Part shown: positions 14,009 through 22,542 of the stretch, one piece after another
Layout: each line of letters starts with the position of its first letter
Position numbering within the stretch: the first letter of the stretch is position 1
Assembly: GCA_017963875.1 (NCBI GenBank)
Contig: JAGCTA010000214.1
Location: 1-23,320 of the forward strand
Length of the DNA: 23,320 nt
Origin: Victivallales bacterium
Lineage (GTDB): Bacteria; Verrucomicrobiota; Lentisphaeria; Oligosphaerales; Oligosphaeraceae
Direction: 5' to 3'
The notes under the pieces: generated by a model
The model's input: the letters and a program-made list of their open reading frames with translations, nothing else
Databases searched by the model: none
What the model was told of the DNA's origin: nothing
Translations under genes and position numbers: made by a program

Positions 14009-15796
14009 ATGTCCAACACACCAGAGTCGCCGCTAGCTAATCTTGCCGTTGCAGTCACCACACTCGCCTTCTGGCGTTTTGTGGCCGCAATCATCTCTGG
14101 GCTATTGTTATCGGCGGCATTCCCCCCGCTTTGCTGGGACATTTTGGCATGGGTTGCTCTGGTTCCTCTGCTTTTTGTTCCTCAGCCGCGTTCTTGGAAA
14201 CAACGTTGCCTTGTGGGGTATCTATTTGGATACGTTCATTTTGCGACATGCCTCCATTGGCTGAATGAAGTCGGTTTCGGCGCTGGCTACCTTTTGGCGT
14301 TGTACTGTGCGCTGTACCCAATGATTTGGTATTGCTTTATTTCCTCTTTGCTTCTTCATTTGAAGGACTTGAAGGCGAAGAATCTCCCAGGGGAAAGTTT
14401 TCTGTATATCGTCTCTCCAATTCGTCTTTTGATTGTCGCTCTTGCTGGAGCCTGTTGCTGGACAGCGTTGGAATGGCTTCGCGGAACGCTTTTCACGGGA
14501 ATTCCGTGGGATTTGCTTGGCGTCAGCCAATATCGCCGCACAGGACTGATTCAACTTGCGTCCTACACGGGAGTCTATGGCATTTCCTTCCTGATGACAT
14601 TCACCAATCTTGCACTGACCATCGAACTAACCATTTGCGCATGGATGTTCCTTGCGCGCCGCCGTCATCCATTCCCATGGCATTTCCTTGCATTGGCGCT
14701 CATGCTCATACCTGTCTGTATCTGCGCAAACATCCCCCATGCGTTGCCTTCGCAAACCACTCCGACCATTGATGTCCTTGCGGTCCAAGGGAATCTTCCG
14801 ATGATGCGCGTATGGGATGAAAAGATATTTGAGCAAGCCTGGGAAACCTACACACGGTTGACAACGGAATCATACAATGCCATCGCTGAGAAACCCGATA
14901 TCATCGTCTGGCCCGAATCCGCCATCCCTGCTCCACTTAACTACGACGGCTATCGGACCATGCGCAATGCCTTCATGCAACATTTTGATTCGCAGTTTCT
15001 TATCGGCGCTATCCATCAAAGATACAATCCATCGGATCCGCAGAATCCAAATATCTTCAACTCCGCATTTCTTCTTGACAGAAAAGCGCCCGCAGCAAAA
15101 AAACTATTCAATCCCGCAGACGAGATTGTAGACTATTATGACAAAGTCCATCGCGTGCCTTTTGGCGAATACACGCCTGGCGCAAGCATTTTCCCATGGC
15201 TTCCAGGACTGATTGGCATGGGGCGAGACCTGACCCCTGGAAAGTCATTTCACAACCTCACGGTCAAAAAAGATGCAAAAATCGGCGTCAACATCTGCTT
15301 TGAAGACGCCTTTTCAGAACCTTCCCGCGAATTCACCTTAGGCGGAGCGCAGATTCTCATGACCATCACTGATGATGCGTGGTACAATCAAAGTTCTGGC
15401 GCACACCAGCACATGACGCATGTGGTCTTCCGCGCCGTGGAAAACCGCCGCCCGCTGTTGCGCTGCGGTTCAAACAGCCATACATGCTATATTTCGCCAA
15501 ACGGCGTCATCTCGCCGTTGCTTCGTGATGATGCAAACGATTCGGACTTCATTGCAGCCGCACAGGTCTATGAACTTCCTATCCATCAATCACTTGGAAC
15601 TACATTCTACACGCAGCACGGCGATGTTTTCGCCAGGCTGATGCTTCTTGCAACAATGATTGCGCTTGTTTGGATGACGCATCGCACGCTTCAGCAGCGC
15701 AAACTGCTTCTGGCAATTGTCACTGAACAGTTGAAGAACAAAATGGCAAAGCAGGCGACGGAAACAGTGACCTCATCGGAAAACAACAGCAAATGA
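14009..15796 (+). CDS. lnt: Apolipoprotein N-acyltransferase
   Basis: A 595-residue inner-membrane enzyme that adds the third acyl chain to the N-terminal cysteine of lipoproteins, needed for sorting to the outer membrane. The N-terminal ~250 residues contain several membrane segments, followed by a nitrilase-type domain with the catalytic triad Glu303 (VWPESAIP), Lys379 (YDKVHRVPFGEYTPG) and Cys430 (GVNICFEDAF). WYNQSSGAHQH and AVENRRPLLRC are also typical. It ends with one more membrane segment and a charged tail that makes it longer than the ~510-residue E. coli protein. No Shine-Dalgarno sequence; the TATACT a few bases before the ATG may reflect a leaderless start. The enzyme would act on the lipoprotein encoded at 9870. 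Its presence supports a diderm host. Confidence 0.94.
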   Translation: MSNTPESPLANLAVAVTTLAFWRFVAAIISGLLLSAAFPPLCWDILAWVALVPLLFVPQPRSWKQRCLVGYLFGYVHFATCLHWLNEVGFGAGYLLALYCALYPMIWYCFISSLLLHLKDLKAKNLPGESFLYIVSPIRLLIVALAGACCWTALEWLRGTLFTGIPWDLLGVSQYRRTGLIQLASYTGVYGISFLMTFTNLALTIELTICAWMFLARRRHPFPWHFLALALMLIPVCICANIPHALPSQTTPTIDVLAVQGNLPMMRVWDEKIFEQAWETYTRLTTESYNAIAEKPDIIVWPESAIPAPLNYDGYRTMRNAFMQHFDSQFLIGAIHQRYNPSDPQNPNIFNSAFLLDRKAPAAKKLFNPADEIVDYYDKVHRVPFGEYTPGASIFPWLPGLIGMGRDLTPGKSFHNLTVKKDAKIGVNICFEDAFSEPSREFTLGGAQILMTITDDAWYNQSSGAHQHMTHVVFRAVENRRPLLRCGSNSHTCYISPNGVISPLLRDDANDSDFIAAAQVYELPIHQSLGTTFYTQHGDVFARLMLLATMIALVWMTHRTLQQRKLLLAIVTEQLKNKMAKQATETVTSSENNSK

Positions 15797-15817
15797 TGCA
15801 AAAGGAAAAATACTGCC

Positions 15818-16606
15818 ATGAATGAGCAAAGCGGCTTTATTCCAGTCAATTCAAAAGGTCCTCAGCGTGCCGTCTATGCCACGATGTACCTTCCTGAATC
15901 TCTGCCAGCCAAATTGGCCGTCGCCATTGTCGAACCATTGGCGGAAGAAAAGCGCGCAGCCTACAGGATGCTTGTGCGTCTTGCAAGAAAACTCGCGGAA
16001 GACGGTATCGCCGCCATCCACTTCGACTTGTCAGGCACAGGCGATTCGACACTGCCACACGATGAAACGACATTCAACGCCTGGGTTGACGACACAATCG
16101 CCGCCACCGAGGAGATACTGACTTCATCGCAGACAAAACAACTCGCGCTTGTCGGCGCGCGCGGAGGTGCCTTGGTGGCCGCAAAGGCCTCCATAGAGAC
16201 AAAAGCCCAGAAACTCATTCTCGTTGAGCCAATTCTATCTGGAGCGGATTTCCTGTTTGACTTGGAGCGCCGTCAAAGCATTAAAAACATGATGTCTGGG
16301 TCGGCTGACCAATCTCAAACGCCCAAATCCCAATGGGACGAGGGCAAATCTGTTGATTTTGGAGGATACGAGTTCAACCCGACACTAGCCAGTGAACTGT
16401 CGAATGCAACCATGGCCGACATCCTTCTGCATCTGGAAGGTACCACCGCCTATCATGCTATCCGTGTCTCCGCATCAAAAAAACTTCCGCCCGCATGGAA
16501 TATCTTTGGAGAAAACGCCAGCATCGTCTCAGACAAGCCCTTCTGGGGGCAATTGGATTATTATGAATCCGACTTTGTCATAGATGCCATCCGTCATCAA
16601 CTATAA
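15818..16606 (+). CDS. Alpha/beta hydrolase-fold protein without nucleophile serine
   Basis: A 262-residue protein of the alpha/beta hydrolase superfamily. The IHFDLSGTGDS segment (68-77) is the usual loop after strand 4 of the core, and LALVGARGGALVAAK marks the nucleophile elbow. There the G-x-S-x-G pattern reads G-A-R-G-G (113-117), with Arg115 in place of Ser. Such changes are known in hydrolase-like proteins linked to exosortase systems (the hydrolase 2 type), and the elbow here looks similar, but no exosortase gene is in the window. It may therefore be non-catalytic. AAAAGGA upstream supports the start. It sits 21 bases after lnt and 35 before nadE, apparently in the same operon. The fold is likely; the function is unknown. 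Confidence 0.7.
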   Translation: MNEQSGFIPVNSKGPQRAVYATMYLPESLPAKLAVAIVEPLAEEKRAAYRMLVRLARKLAEDGIAAIHFDLSGTGDSTLPHDETTFNAWVDDTIAATEEILTSSQTKQLALVGARGGALVAAKASIETKAQKLILVEPILSGADFLFDLERRQSIKNMMSGSADQSQTPKSQWDEGKSVDFGGYEFNPTLASELSNATMADILLHLEGTTAYHAIRVSASKKLPPAWNIFGENASIVSDKPFWGQLDYYESDFVIDAIRHQL

Positions 16607-16641
16607 GACACTTTTACCGAACAAAAAGGAGTCAACAAAAG

Positions 16642-18555
16642 ATGTTTGGTTTTTATCGAATCGCAACCTGCACGCCTGTCTGCCATGTCGCGGACACGAC
16701 ATTCAATACTGAGCAGATTCTTGACCTGGCTCGCCGCGCCGCCCGCGAAAAGGCTTCTGTCGCCATTTTCCCTGAACTGTCAGTCACCTCCGCTACATGC
16801 GCCGACCTTTTCTTTGACTCCACACTTTTGGCGAATGCCGAAAAAGCCATTGAAAAACTGCTTGGCAAATTGCCTGAACAGACGATTTTTGTCATCGGCT
16901 CCCCTGTGCCTGCCAACGGTCGGCTCTATGATGCGGCACTAGTCATCCAAAACCATCAAATTCTTGCCATCGTGCCCAAAGTAGCCCTTGGCGACTTCAA
17001 AAACGCTTTGCAAAAACGCTGGTTTGCCTCTGGCGCAAATTGCGATGACTCAACGCTCTCATACGCAGGACAGAAAGACATTCCCTTTGGAACGAATCTC
17101 CTGATACAAGCAGACAATTATCTGAAAATGGCAATCGAACTCGGCAAAGATTGCGAACTGCCCATTCCGCCAAGTACACAAGTTGTTCTAGGTGGTGCAA
17201 CACTAGTCGCCATCCCTGCTGCTTCCATTGACTTTGCCGACAGTGCATGTCAACGACTGACGGCTCTGTCAGCACAAAGCCGCCGATTGACCGCCGCCTG
17301 CGCTTTTGCCTCATCTGGAGTCTTTGAATCAACGACTGACAGCGTGTATGGCGGCCATCAGATTGTCGCTGAATTTGGCGACATACTTTTGGATTCACCG
17401 CGTTTCCAACGCGAAAGCATCATCAATTTCACTGATATTGACTTGCAGCGCCTCGCGTCATTGCGATTCGGCGACACGTCTTTCCGAGACTCCACCGACA
17501 CCCTGCCTGCTTCAACCATCTGCATTGTTGAAGCCGCACAGGTTCCAGCCATAACCGACTGCCGCAGAACATTCGCACTCCATCCGTTCATTGCAGATAC
17601 CCCAGAAAAACGCGACATGGAAAGCCAAGAGGTTTTCTCCGTACAAGCCGCAGGACTTGCCAAACGGATCGAGCACGCACATTCGCAAAAACTGGTTCTT
17701 GGCATATCTGGTGGCCTGGATTCCACATTGGCGTTGCTTGTCTCCATCGAGGCGCTCAGGATTCTTGGACACGCCGCGTCGGACCTCATCACTGTCACCA
17801 TGCCAGGTTTCGGCACCACTGACAGGACATACAACAACGCCGTTAGCCTTTGCAAGGCTTTAAAGACAACATTGCGTGAAATCTCCATCAAAGACGCATG
17901 CATTGGACATTTTAAGGACATCGGCCATGATTTGTCAAACCGCAACGTCGTCTATGAGAATGCTCAGGCACGTGAACGAACGCAGATTCTTCTTGACATC
18001 GCCAATCAAGTCAATGGACTGGCCGTCGGAACAGGTGATTTGTCAGAGGCAGCCATGGGGTGGTGCACGTTCAACGGCGATCATATCTCGCAATACGCCG
18101 TCAACTGTTCCGTCCCCAAGACACTCATCCCGCAAATCATCACGTGGGTTGGAAGAAGATTCAGCAAAAGAATTCAAGGTTTCCTTCAGGATGTCATCGA
18201 CACGCCTGTTTCCCCTGAACTTCTGCCAGCAGATGCATCTGGAAACATCCAGCAGAAAACAGAGGACATCATCGGTCCATACGAGGTCCATGATTTCTTC
18301 CTCTACCATTTCATGACTTACGGCGCATCCCCAGACAAATTGCTTTTCCTTGCAGCAAAGACTTTCACCGACATTCCAGAGAAACGACTGAAACTCTTCC
18401 TCAAAGGCTTCCTGCGCAGATTCTTCACACAGCAATTCAAACGGTCATGCTGCCCAGATGGCCCGATGGCGACGCCTATCGCGCTCTCACCGCGCGGAGC
18501 CCTTGCCCTCCCATCTGACGCAGTCGTCGATGAGTGGCTGAAAGGTCTGGAATAA
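16642..18555 (+). CDS. nadE: NAD+ synthetase, two-domain type with degenerate glutaminase domain
   Basis: A 637-residue protein with the two-domain build of glutamine-dependent NAD+ synthetase, which converts nicotinic acid adenine dinucleotide to NAD+. The N-terminal nitrilase-like domain keeps Glu45 (FPELSVT) and Lys113 (VPKVALGDF). At the position of the catalytic cysteine (usually xVEICED) it reads AIELGKD, so Gly168 replaces Cys; a cysteine occurs three residues later (171) before PIPPS. The C-terminal synthetase domain is intact: ATP-binding SGGLDS at 356-361, TMPGFGTTDRT, and VGTGDLSEAAMGWCTFNGDH. It therefore probably uses free ammonia, or ammonia supplied by another glutaminase. AAGGAG before the ATG supports the start. 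It lies between the hydrolase-like and OppD-type genes. Confidence 0.92.
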   Translation: MFGFYRIATCTPVCHVADTTFNTEQILDLARRAAREKASVAIFPELSVTSATCADLFFDSTLLANAEKAIEKLLGKLPEQTIFVIGSPVPANGRLYDAALVIQNHQILAIVPKVALGDFKNALQKRWFASGANCDDSTLSYAGQKDIPFGTNLLIQADNYLKMAIELGKDCELPIPPSTQVVLGGATLVAIPAASIDFADSACQRLTALSAQSRRLTAACAFASSGVFESTTDSVYGGHQIVAEFGDILLDSPRFQRESIINFTDIDLQRLASLRFGDTSFRDSTDTLPASTICIVEAAQVPAITDCRRTFALHPFIADTPEKRDMESQEVFSVQAAGLAKRIEHAHSQKLVLGISGGLDSTLALLVSIEALRILGHAASDLITVTMPGFGTTDRTYNNAVSLCKALKTTLREISIKDACIGHFKDIGHDLSNRNVVYENAQARERTQILLDIANQVNGLAVGTGDLSEAAMGWCTFNGDHISQYAVNCSVPKTLIPQIITWVGRRFSKRIQGFLQDVIDTPVSPELLPADASGNIQQKTEDIIGPYEVHDFFLYHFMTYGASPDKLLFLAAKTFTDIPEKRLKLFLKGFLRRFFTQQFKRSCCPDGPMATPIALSPRGALALPSDAVVDEWLKGLE

Positions 18556-18602
18556 TCCCGTTTTTCTATTCGCACCAGATTGTCCACAAATCTCAATACG
18601 CC

Positions 18603-19571
18603 ATGTTACAAGTCAAGCACTTATCAGTTGAATTCCAGACGGATGACGGCATTTTGACTGCCGTCAACGACGTCTCTTTCGAGGTAAATGCGGGCGAGAC
18701 CCTCGGGCTTGTCGGGGAATCGGGTTGTGGGAAATCCGTGTCTGCCATGAGCATACCTCGGCTGGTCCCACAGCCTCCAGGCCGCATCACCAATGGTGAA
18801 ATCCTCCTAGATGGCACTGACTTGCTCAAACTGCCCATCAGGGAAATGCACGCCATTCGAGGACGGGACATCGGCGTCATTTTCCAAGAGCCCATGACGG
18901 CGTTGTCTCCGTTGCATCGCATTGGTGATCAACTTATTGAAGTGATTCAACTGCATCAGAAAACCTCTTCCAAAGAAGCACGTTCCATTGCTTTGGAATG
19001 GCTGAAAAAGGTGGGAATCCCCGCCGCCGAGACACGGCTGGACTCTTATCCATACGAATTGTCTGGCGGCATGCGCCAGCGCGTCATGATTGCCATGGCG
19101 ATGATTCTCCACCCAAAACTGATTATCGCGGACGAACCGACCACCGCGCTGGATGTCACCATCCAAGCGCAGATTCTTGAATTGATGCGCACCATCCGAG
19201 GCGACAATGCCGCCTTGCTGCTGATAACCCATGACATGGGCGTCATCTGGGAATTGTGCGACCGAATGGCTGTCATGTATGCCTCCCGCATTGTCGAATA
19301 CGGCCCAGTCAAAGAGATTTTCGCCCAGCCACGTCATCCTTACACAAAGGGATTGATGCAGTCCATTCCAGCGTTTTCAAAGAATACAGACCGTCTGACA
19401 CACATTCCTGGCCAAGTACCGTCATTGCTTCATCTACCCCAAGGTTGTGCTTTTGCGGACCGCTGCCCCTTTGCAAAGGACGACTGCCGCCATTGTCTCC
19501 CCGAACTGACTGGAGGCGACGGTCATTTCTGCGCCTGCCATCATCCGCTTGTAACTGAGAATCCGTCATGA
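18603..19571 (+). CDS. Peptide/nickel-type ABC transporter ATP-binding protein (OppD/DppD-like)
   Basis: A 322-residue ABC ATPase that would power import of oligopeptides or similar solutes from the inner face of the membrane. Seen: Walker A GESGCGKS (38-45), Q-loop FQEP near 94-97, signature LSGGMRQR (153-160), Walker B LIIADEP (173-179), H-loop His210, and the OppD-type C-terminal region with [14 protein letters not shown]. The motifs are intact. The frame is open 23 codons upstream but overlaps nad[12 protein letters not shown] is where family proteins start. No Shine-Dalgarno sequence. The usual permease genes, a second ATPase and a binding protein are all absent here, so partners must be encoded elsewhere. 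Its ATGA end overlaps the next gene by four bases. Substrate unknown. Confidence 0.9.
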   Translation: MLQVKHLSVEFQTDDGILTAVNDVSFEVNAGETLGLVGESGCGKSVSAMSIPRLVPQPPGRITNGEILLDGTDLLKLPIREMHAIRGRDIGVIFQEPMTALSPLHRIGDQLIEVIQLHQKTSSKEARSIALEWLKKVGIPAAETRLDSYPYELSGGMRQRVMIAMAMILHPKLIIADEPTTALDVTIQAQILELMRTIRGDNAALLLITHDMGVIWELCDRMAVMYASRIVEYGPVKEIFAQPRHPYTKGLMQSIPAFSKNTDRLTHIPGQVPSLLHLPQGCAFADRCPFAKDDCRHCLPELTGGDGHFCACHHPLVTENPS

Positions 19572-20509
19572 CACTGAAGGACTTTCCATTTGAATCCAGA
19601 TGGCAGATGCTTTCCACGGGCCATAAACTGCACTATGTCGATGAAGGAAGCGGCGTTCCTGCCGTCATGCTCCACGGCAATCCGACCTGGTGCTACATGT
19701 ACAGAAAACTCATCAAGAGCCTTGCTGACAAAGGTCGGCGCGCCATCGCATTCGATCACCTCGGCTGTGGTTTTTCCGACAAGCCGAAAGATGAGCCGTT
19801 CTCAATGGCGCAAGTCCATCTTGACTTTGACTTCGGCATTGACAACAATAACAGACCCAAATGCTTAACCTATTGCCTTCAAAGTCATCTTGACAACATG
19901 ACGGAGTTTATAGACGCAGTCCTGCCAAGCGGGGACCCCTTTGACCTGATTGTCCACGACTGGGGCGGCCCCATCGGCTTCGCGTATGCGGAGCGCCACC
20001 CTGAACGCATCAGGCACATCGTCCTGATGAACACCGTCGCATGGATGTCCAGAACGTTTCCAAAGTCGATTTATCTGACCAAATGCCCCTTACTCGGGGC
20101 TTTGCTTGTCCGTCATCTGAACGTGCTTATCCATGTTGCACTAAAGAAGATGCCCATCCGTCCATTGCCTTCGGAAGTACTTGCCGCCTATCGACTTCCG
20201 TATAGAAACTATCACGACCGCATTGCGATACAGCGTTTTCCACAAGACATCCCGCTAGGACCAAACCATCCAAGTTATCGTCTTTTTCAGAAACTGGAGG
20301 AAAACCTCCACATCCTGTCCGACCATCCGATGCTTGCTCTTTGGGGAATGCATGACTTCTGTTTTCCGCCCGCTTTTCTCCGCCAATGGCAGGAACGCTT
20401 CCCGAACCTCAAGACGCAAACCTTCCCCGACGCATCTCATTTCCTGCTAGAAGACCTTCCGCAGGAAGTAATTACCACTATTATGGATTTTTTGAAAACA
20501 AATAAATAA
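19568..20509 (+). CDS. Haloalkane dehalogenase / OleB-like alpha/beta hydrolase
   Basis: A 313-residue alpha/beta hydrolase with an aspartate nucleophile. HGNPTW (36-41) forms the oxyanion region, with Asn38 in the halide-binding position of haloalkane dehalogenases. VHDWGGPIG holds nucleophile Asp131 and Trp132, WGMHDFCF gives the acid Asp263, and DASHFLLEDLP gives the base His291. The WGMHDFCF...FL.QW..RFP stretch recalls OleB, the beta-lactone decarboxylase of long-chain olefin synthesis, more than classical dehalogenases; the two are close relatives. No oleA, oleC or oleD gene is in the window, so an olefin role is unproven. No signal peptide. Start is by ATGA overlap with the OppD-type gene, which suggests coupled translation. 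All catalytic residues seem intact, so activity is likely; substrate uncertain. Confidence 0.8.
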   Translation: MTLKDFPFESRWQMLSTGHKLHYVDEGSGVPAVMLHGNPTWCYMYRKLIKSLADKGRRAIAFDHLGCGFSDKPKDEPFSMAQVHLDFDFGIDNNNRPKCLTYCLQSHLDNMTEFIDAVLPSGDPFDLIVHDWGGPIGFAYAERHPERIRHIVLMNTVAWMSRTFPKSIYLTKCPLLGALLVRHLNVLIHVALKKMPIRPLPSEVLAAYRLPYRNYHDRIAIQRFPQDIPLGPNHPSYRLFQKLEENLHILSDHPMLALWGMHDFCFPPAFLRQWQERFPNLKTQTFPDASHFLLEDLPQEVITTIMDFLKTNK

Positions 20510-20533
20510 CACCCCTCACCCCCAAAACACATC

Positions 20534-21388
20534 ATGCCAGAAGAAAACTGCACACACAATTGCTCCACTTGTCCTTCACATCAGAACGGAAACTGCGGTG
20601 CCAACGAAACCGATAAGGCTATTGCTGAACAACTTGCGAAAATCAAGAACAAAATCGTCGTCCTGTCAGGCAAAGGCGGCGTTGGAAAAAGCACCGTTGC
20701 TGTAAATCTCGCTATTGCATTGGCATTGAACGGATTTAAGACTGGTCTGCTCGATGTTGACCTTCACGGACCTTCCATTCCAACCATGCTCGGCTTGCAG
20801 AATGTCCAGCCAGAAGTGGATGGAAAGGGGCAAATACTCCCGATTCAAATTTATGGGCTTGAAGTCATTTCCGTCGCATTCTTCCTGCCGAACCAGGACG
20901 ATCCCGTCATCTGGCGTGGCCCCTTGAAGCAAGGCGCAATGCAGCAGTTCCTCGGCGATGTTGAATGGGGCGACCTAGACTATCTTGTCATCGACTGCCC
21001 GCCAGGGACAGGAGACGAGCCTCTGGGTATTTGCCAACTTGTCGCTGACCGCAAGGCACTCATTGTCACGACACCGCAGGAAGTCGCGGCCGCAGATGTC
21101 CGCCGTTCCGTCAATTTCTGCAAAAAACTTGACATGGAAATCCTCGGTGTCATCGAAAACATGTCTGGTTTCGTTTGCCCGCATTGCCATGAAATCACGT
21201 ACATTTTCAATCGCGGCGGTGGAGAGAAACTTGCCAAAGACATGAACATCCCCTTCCTTGGGCGCATTCCAATTGAAACAGCGGTTGGCGAGACATCCGA
21301 TGCAGGCAAGCCTTTCATCGCGGCCACCCCATCGTCCGAATCAGCAAAGGCATTTGCAGAAATCGTCGATAAACTGATAGCACGCTGA
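20534..21388 (+). CDS. Mrp/Nbp35-type P-loop ATPase, iron-sulfur carrier
   Basis: A 284-residue ATPase of the Mrp/ApbC/Nbp35 group, cytoplasmic proteins that bind and transfer iron-sulfur clusters. Seen: deviant Walker A SGKGGVGKS (45-53), DVDLHGPSIP, YLVIDCPPGTGDE, and the C-terminal pair Cys215 and Cys218 (FVCPHC) expected to bridge a cluster in the dimer. An N-terminal cysteine-rich segment (Cys6, 10, 13, 21) resembles the extra cluster site of eukaryotic and archaeal Nbp35 proteins rather than plain bacterial Mrp, which often begins with a DUF59 domain; that domain is absent here. There is no Shine-Dalgarno sequence. It is followed after 19 bases by a cysteine desulfurase, a natural sulfur donor for cluster assembly. 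Family is secure; the client proteins are unknown. Confidence 0.92.
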   Translation: MPEENCTHNCSTCPSHQNGNCGANETDKAIAEQLAKIKNKIVVLSGKGGVGKSTVAVNLAIALALNGFKTGLLDVDLHGPSIPTMLGLQNVQPEVDGKGQILPIQIYGLEVISVAFFLPNQDDPVIWRGPLKQGAMQQFLGDVEWGDLDYLVIDCPPGTGDEPLGICQLVADRKALIVTTPQEVAAADVRRSVNFCKKLDMEILGVIENMSGFVCPHCHEITYIFNRGGGEKLAKDMNIPFLGRIPIETAVGETSDAGKPFIAATPSSESAKAFAEIVDKLIAR

Positions 21389-21407
21389 CGGTAAATAAAC
21401 ATTCGCA

Positions 21408-22529
21408 ATGATTTACCTTGATTATGCAGGTTCTGGTCTTCCGCTTCCAGAGGTCATCTCACAATATCCGCAATACTGCGCAAAGTACTCGCTGAATCCA
21501 CACGGCGGCACGCGCCAAGCGGAAGAAGCGCGACGTGCCATCCTCGCGGCAGAACGCCGTCTGCTTAAGAGCATGGGAATCCCTGAAGATGAGGCGGAAG
21601 TCGTATGGACTAGCGGCGGGACTGAAGCACTCAACCTTGCCATTTTTGGCCTGCAACCTGCAAATCCGTCTGAGTGGTTCGTTGACTCGACTGCACACCA
21701 TGCGATGATTGAGCCTGCAAAAATCCGAACAGGGAAAACGGGCGTGCCTCTGGTCAGATTGATGACGAAACGCACAGGCGAACTTGAACTGCCACCATCC
21801 TCATCCCCCGCAGTCATCTGCATCTGCCAGTTGAACAATGAAACTGGCGCGATACAGGACCTTCCAGCCATTCGACGCAACATTGGGAGCAATCCTCTGA
21901 TGATTGTCGATGCCTGCCAGAGTTTTTGCCGAATACCTCTTGAATGGACTAAGGCGCGCATTGACATGGCCATCGTTTCCTCGCGAAAAATCGGCGGTCC
22001 AGCATCGAGCGGTGCACTGGTCATTCGAAAAGGACTGCGGTTGTCCCCCATGCTTTTCGGTGGAAGGCAACAGCACGGCCTCCGCCCTGGAACAATGGAT
22101 ACAGTCAATATCCTGCTCTTTGCAGACGCCGCGGAACATATCGCCAATGAAAATGCTATTGAATACGAAAAGCGCCTTGAAAGTCTCAACTCATTGCTCG
22201 TCAATGGATTAAATGAACTCAAACTGCCGAAGCACACGATGATATCGCAAAAAGGGCGCTCGCATCCTGCCATCTGCATGTTCTCTCTCCCAGGCTACGA
22301 GGGAGCCGTCATAAAACGAATTCTGGCAGACAAACATGACATCATCATCGGTACAGGCAGCGCCTGCTCCGCCGAAGCAGGCGAACCAAGCCACGTTCTG
22401 ACCGCCATGGGATTCGATGAGAAAACTATCCGAGGCGCACTCCGCGTCAGTTTTTCTCCGACGCAGACCGAATCGCACCATATCACCGCATTTCTTGAAA
22501 CACTGAAGCAAACTCTGGACAACTATTGA
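21408..22529 (+). CDS. Cysteine desulfurase (NifS/IscS family)
   Basis: A 373-residue PLP enzyme that takes sulfur from cysteine as an enzyme-bound persulfide. Seen: MIYLDYAGSGLP at the start, TSGGTEALN (68-76) for phosphate binding, STAHHAM with His97-98, QLNNETGAIQD, VDACQS, SSRKIGG with the PLP lysine Lys194, and GTGSACSAEAGEPSHVL with catalytic Cys320 on the flexible loop typical of class I enzymes. Differences from IscS include NPHGGTRQAEEAR in place of NPSS.H..GR.AR and a shorter C-terminus without the scaffold-binding tail, so it may serve a dedicated partner. No Shine-Dalgarno sequence precedes it. The Mrp/Nbp35 gene lies 19 bases before it and a metallo-beta-lactamase-fold gene 13 bases after. 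Catalytic residues are complete; whether sulfur goes to clusters or to tRNA cannot be told. Confidence 0.92.
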   Translation: MIYLDYAGSGLPLPEVISQYPQYCAKYSLNPHGGTRQAEEARRAILAAERRLLKSMGIPEDEAEVVWTSGGTEALNLAIFGLQPANPSEWFVDSTAHHAMIEPAKIRTGKTGVPLVRLMTKRTGELELPPSSSPAVICICQLNNETGAIQDLPAIRRNIGSNPLMIVDACQSFCRIPLEWTKARIDMAIVSSRKIGGPASSGALVIRKGLRLSPMLFGGRQQHGLRPGTMDTVNILLFADAAEHIANENAIEYEKRLESLNSLLVNGLNELKLPKHTMISQKGRSHPAICMFSLPGYEGAVIKRILADKHDIIIGTGSACSAEAGEPSHVLTAMGFDEKTIRGALRVSFSPTQTESHHITAFLETLKQTLDNY

Positions 22530-22542
22530 CAACTTTTGACTT

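Noticed and set aside
21422..22279. Long minus-strand reading frame inside the cysteine desulfurase gene
   Set aside because: It is antisense to a clearly conserved enzyme, its translation is Arg/Ser-rich and matches nothing, and it has no upstream signals.
22518..22540. Tandem GACAACTATT/GACAACTTTT as a regulatory repeat
   Set aside because: Only two imperfect 10-base units spanning the desulfurase stop codon; too short to separate from chance.
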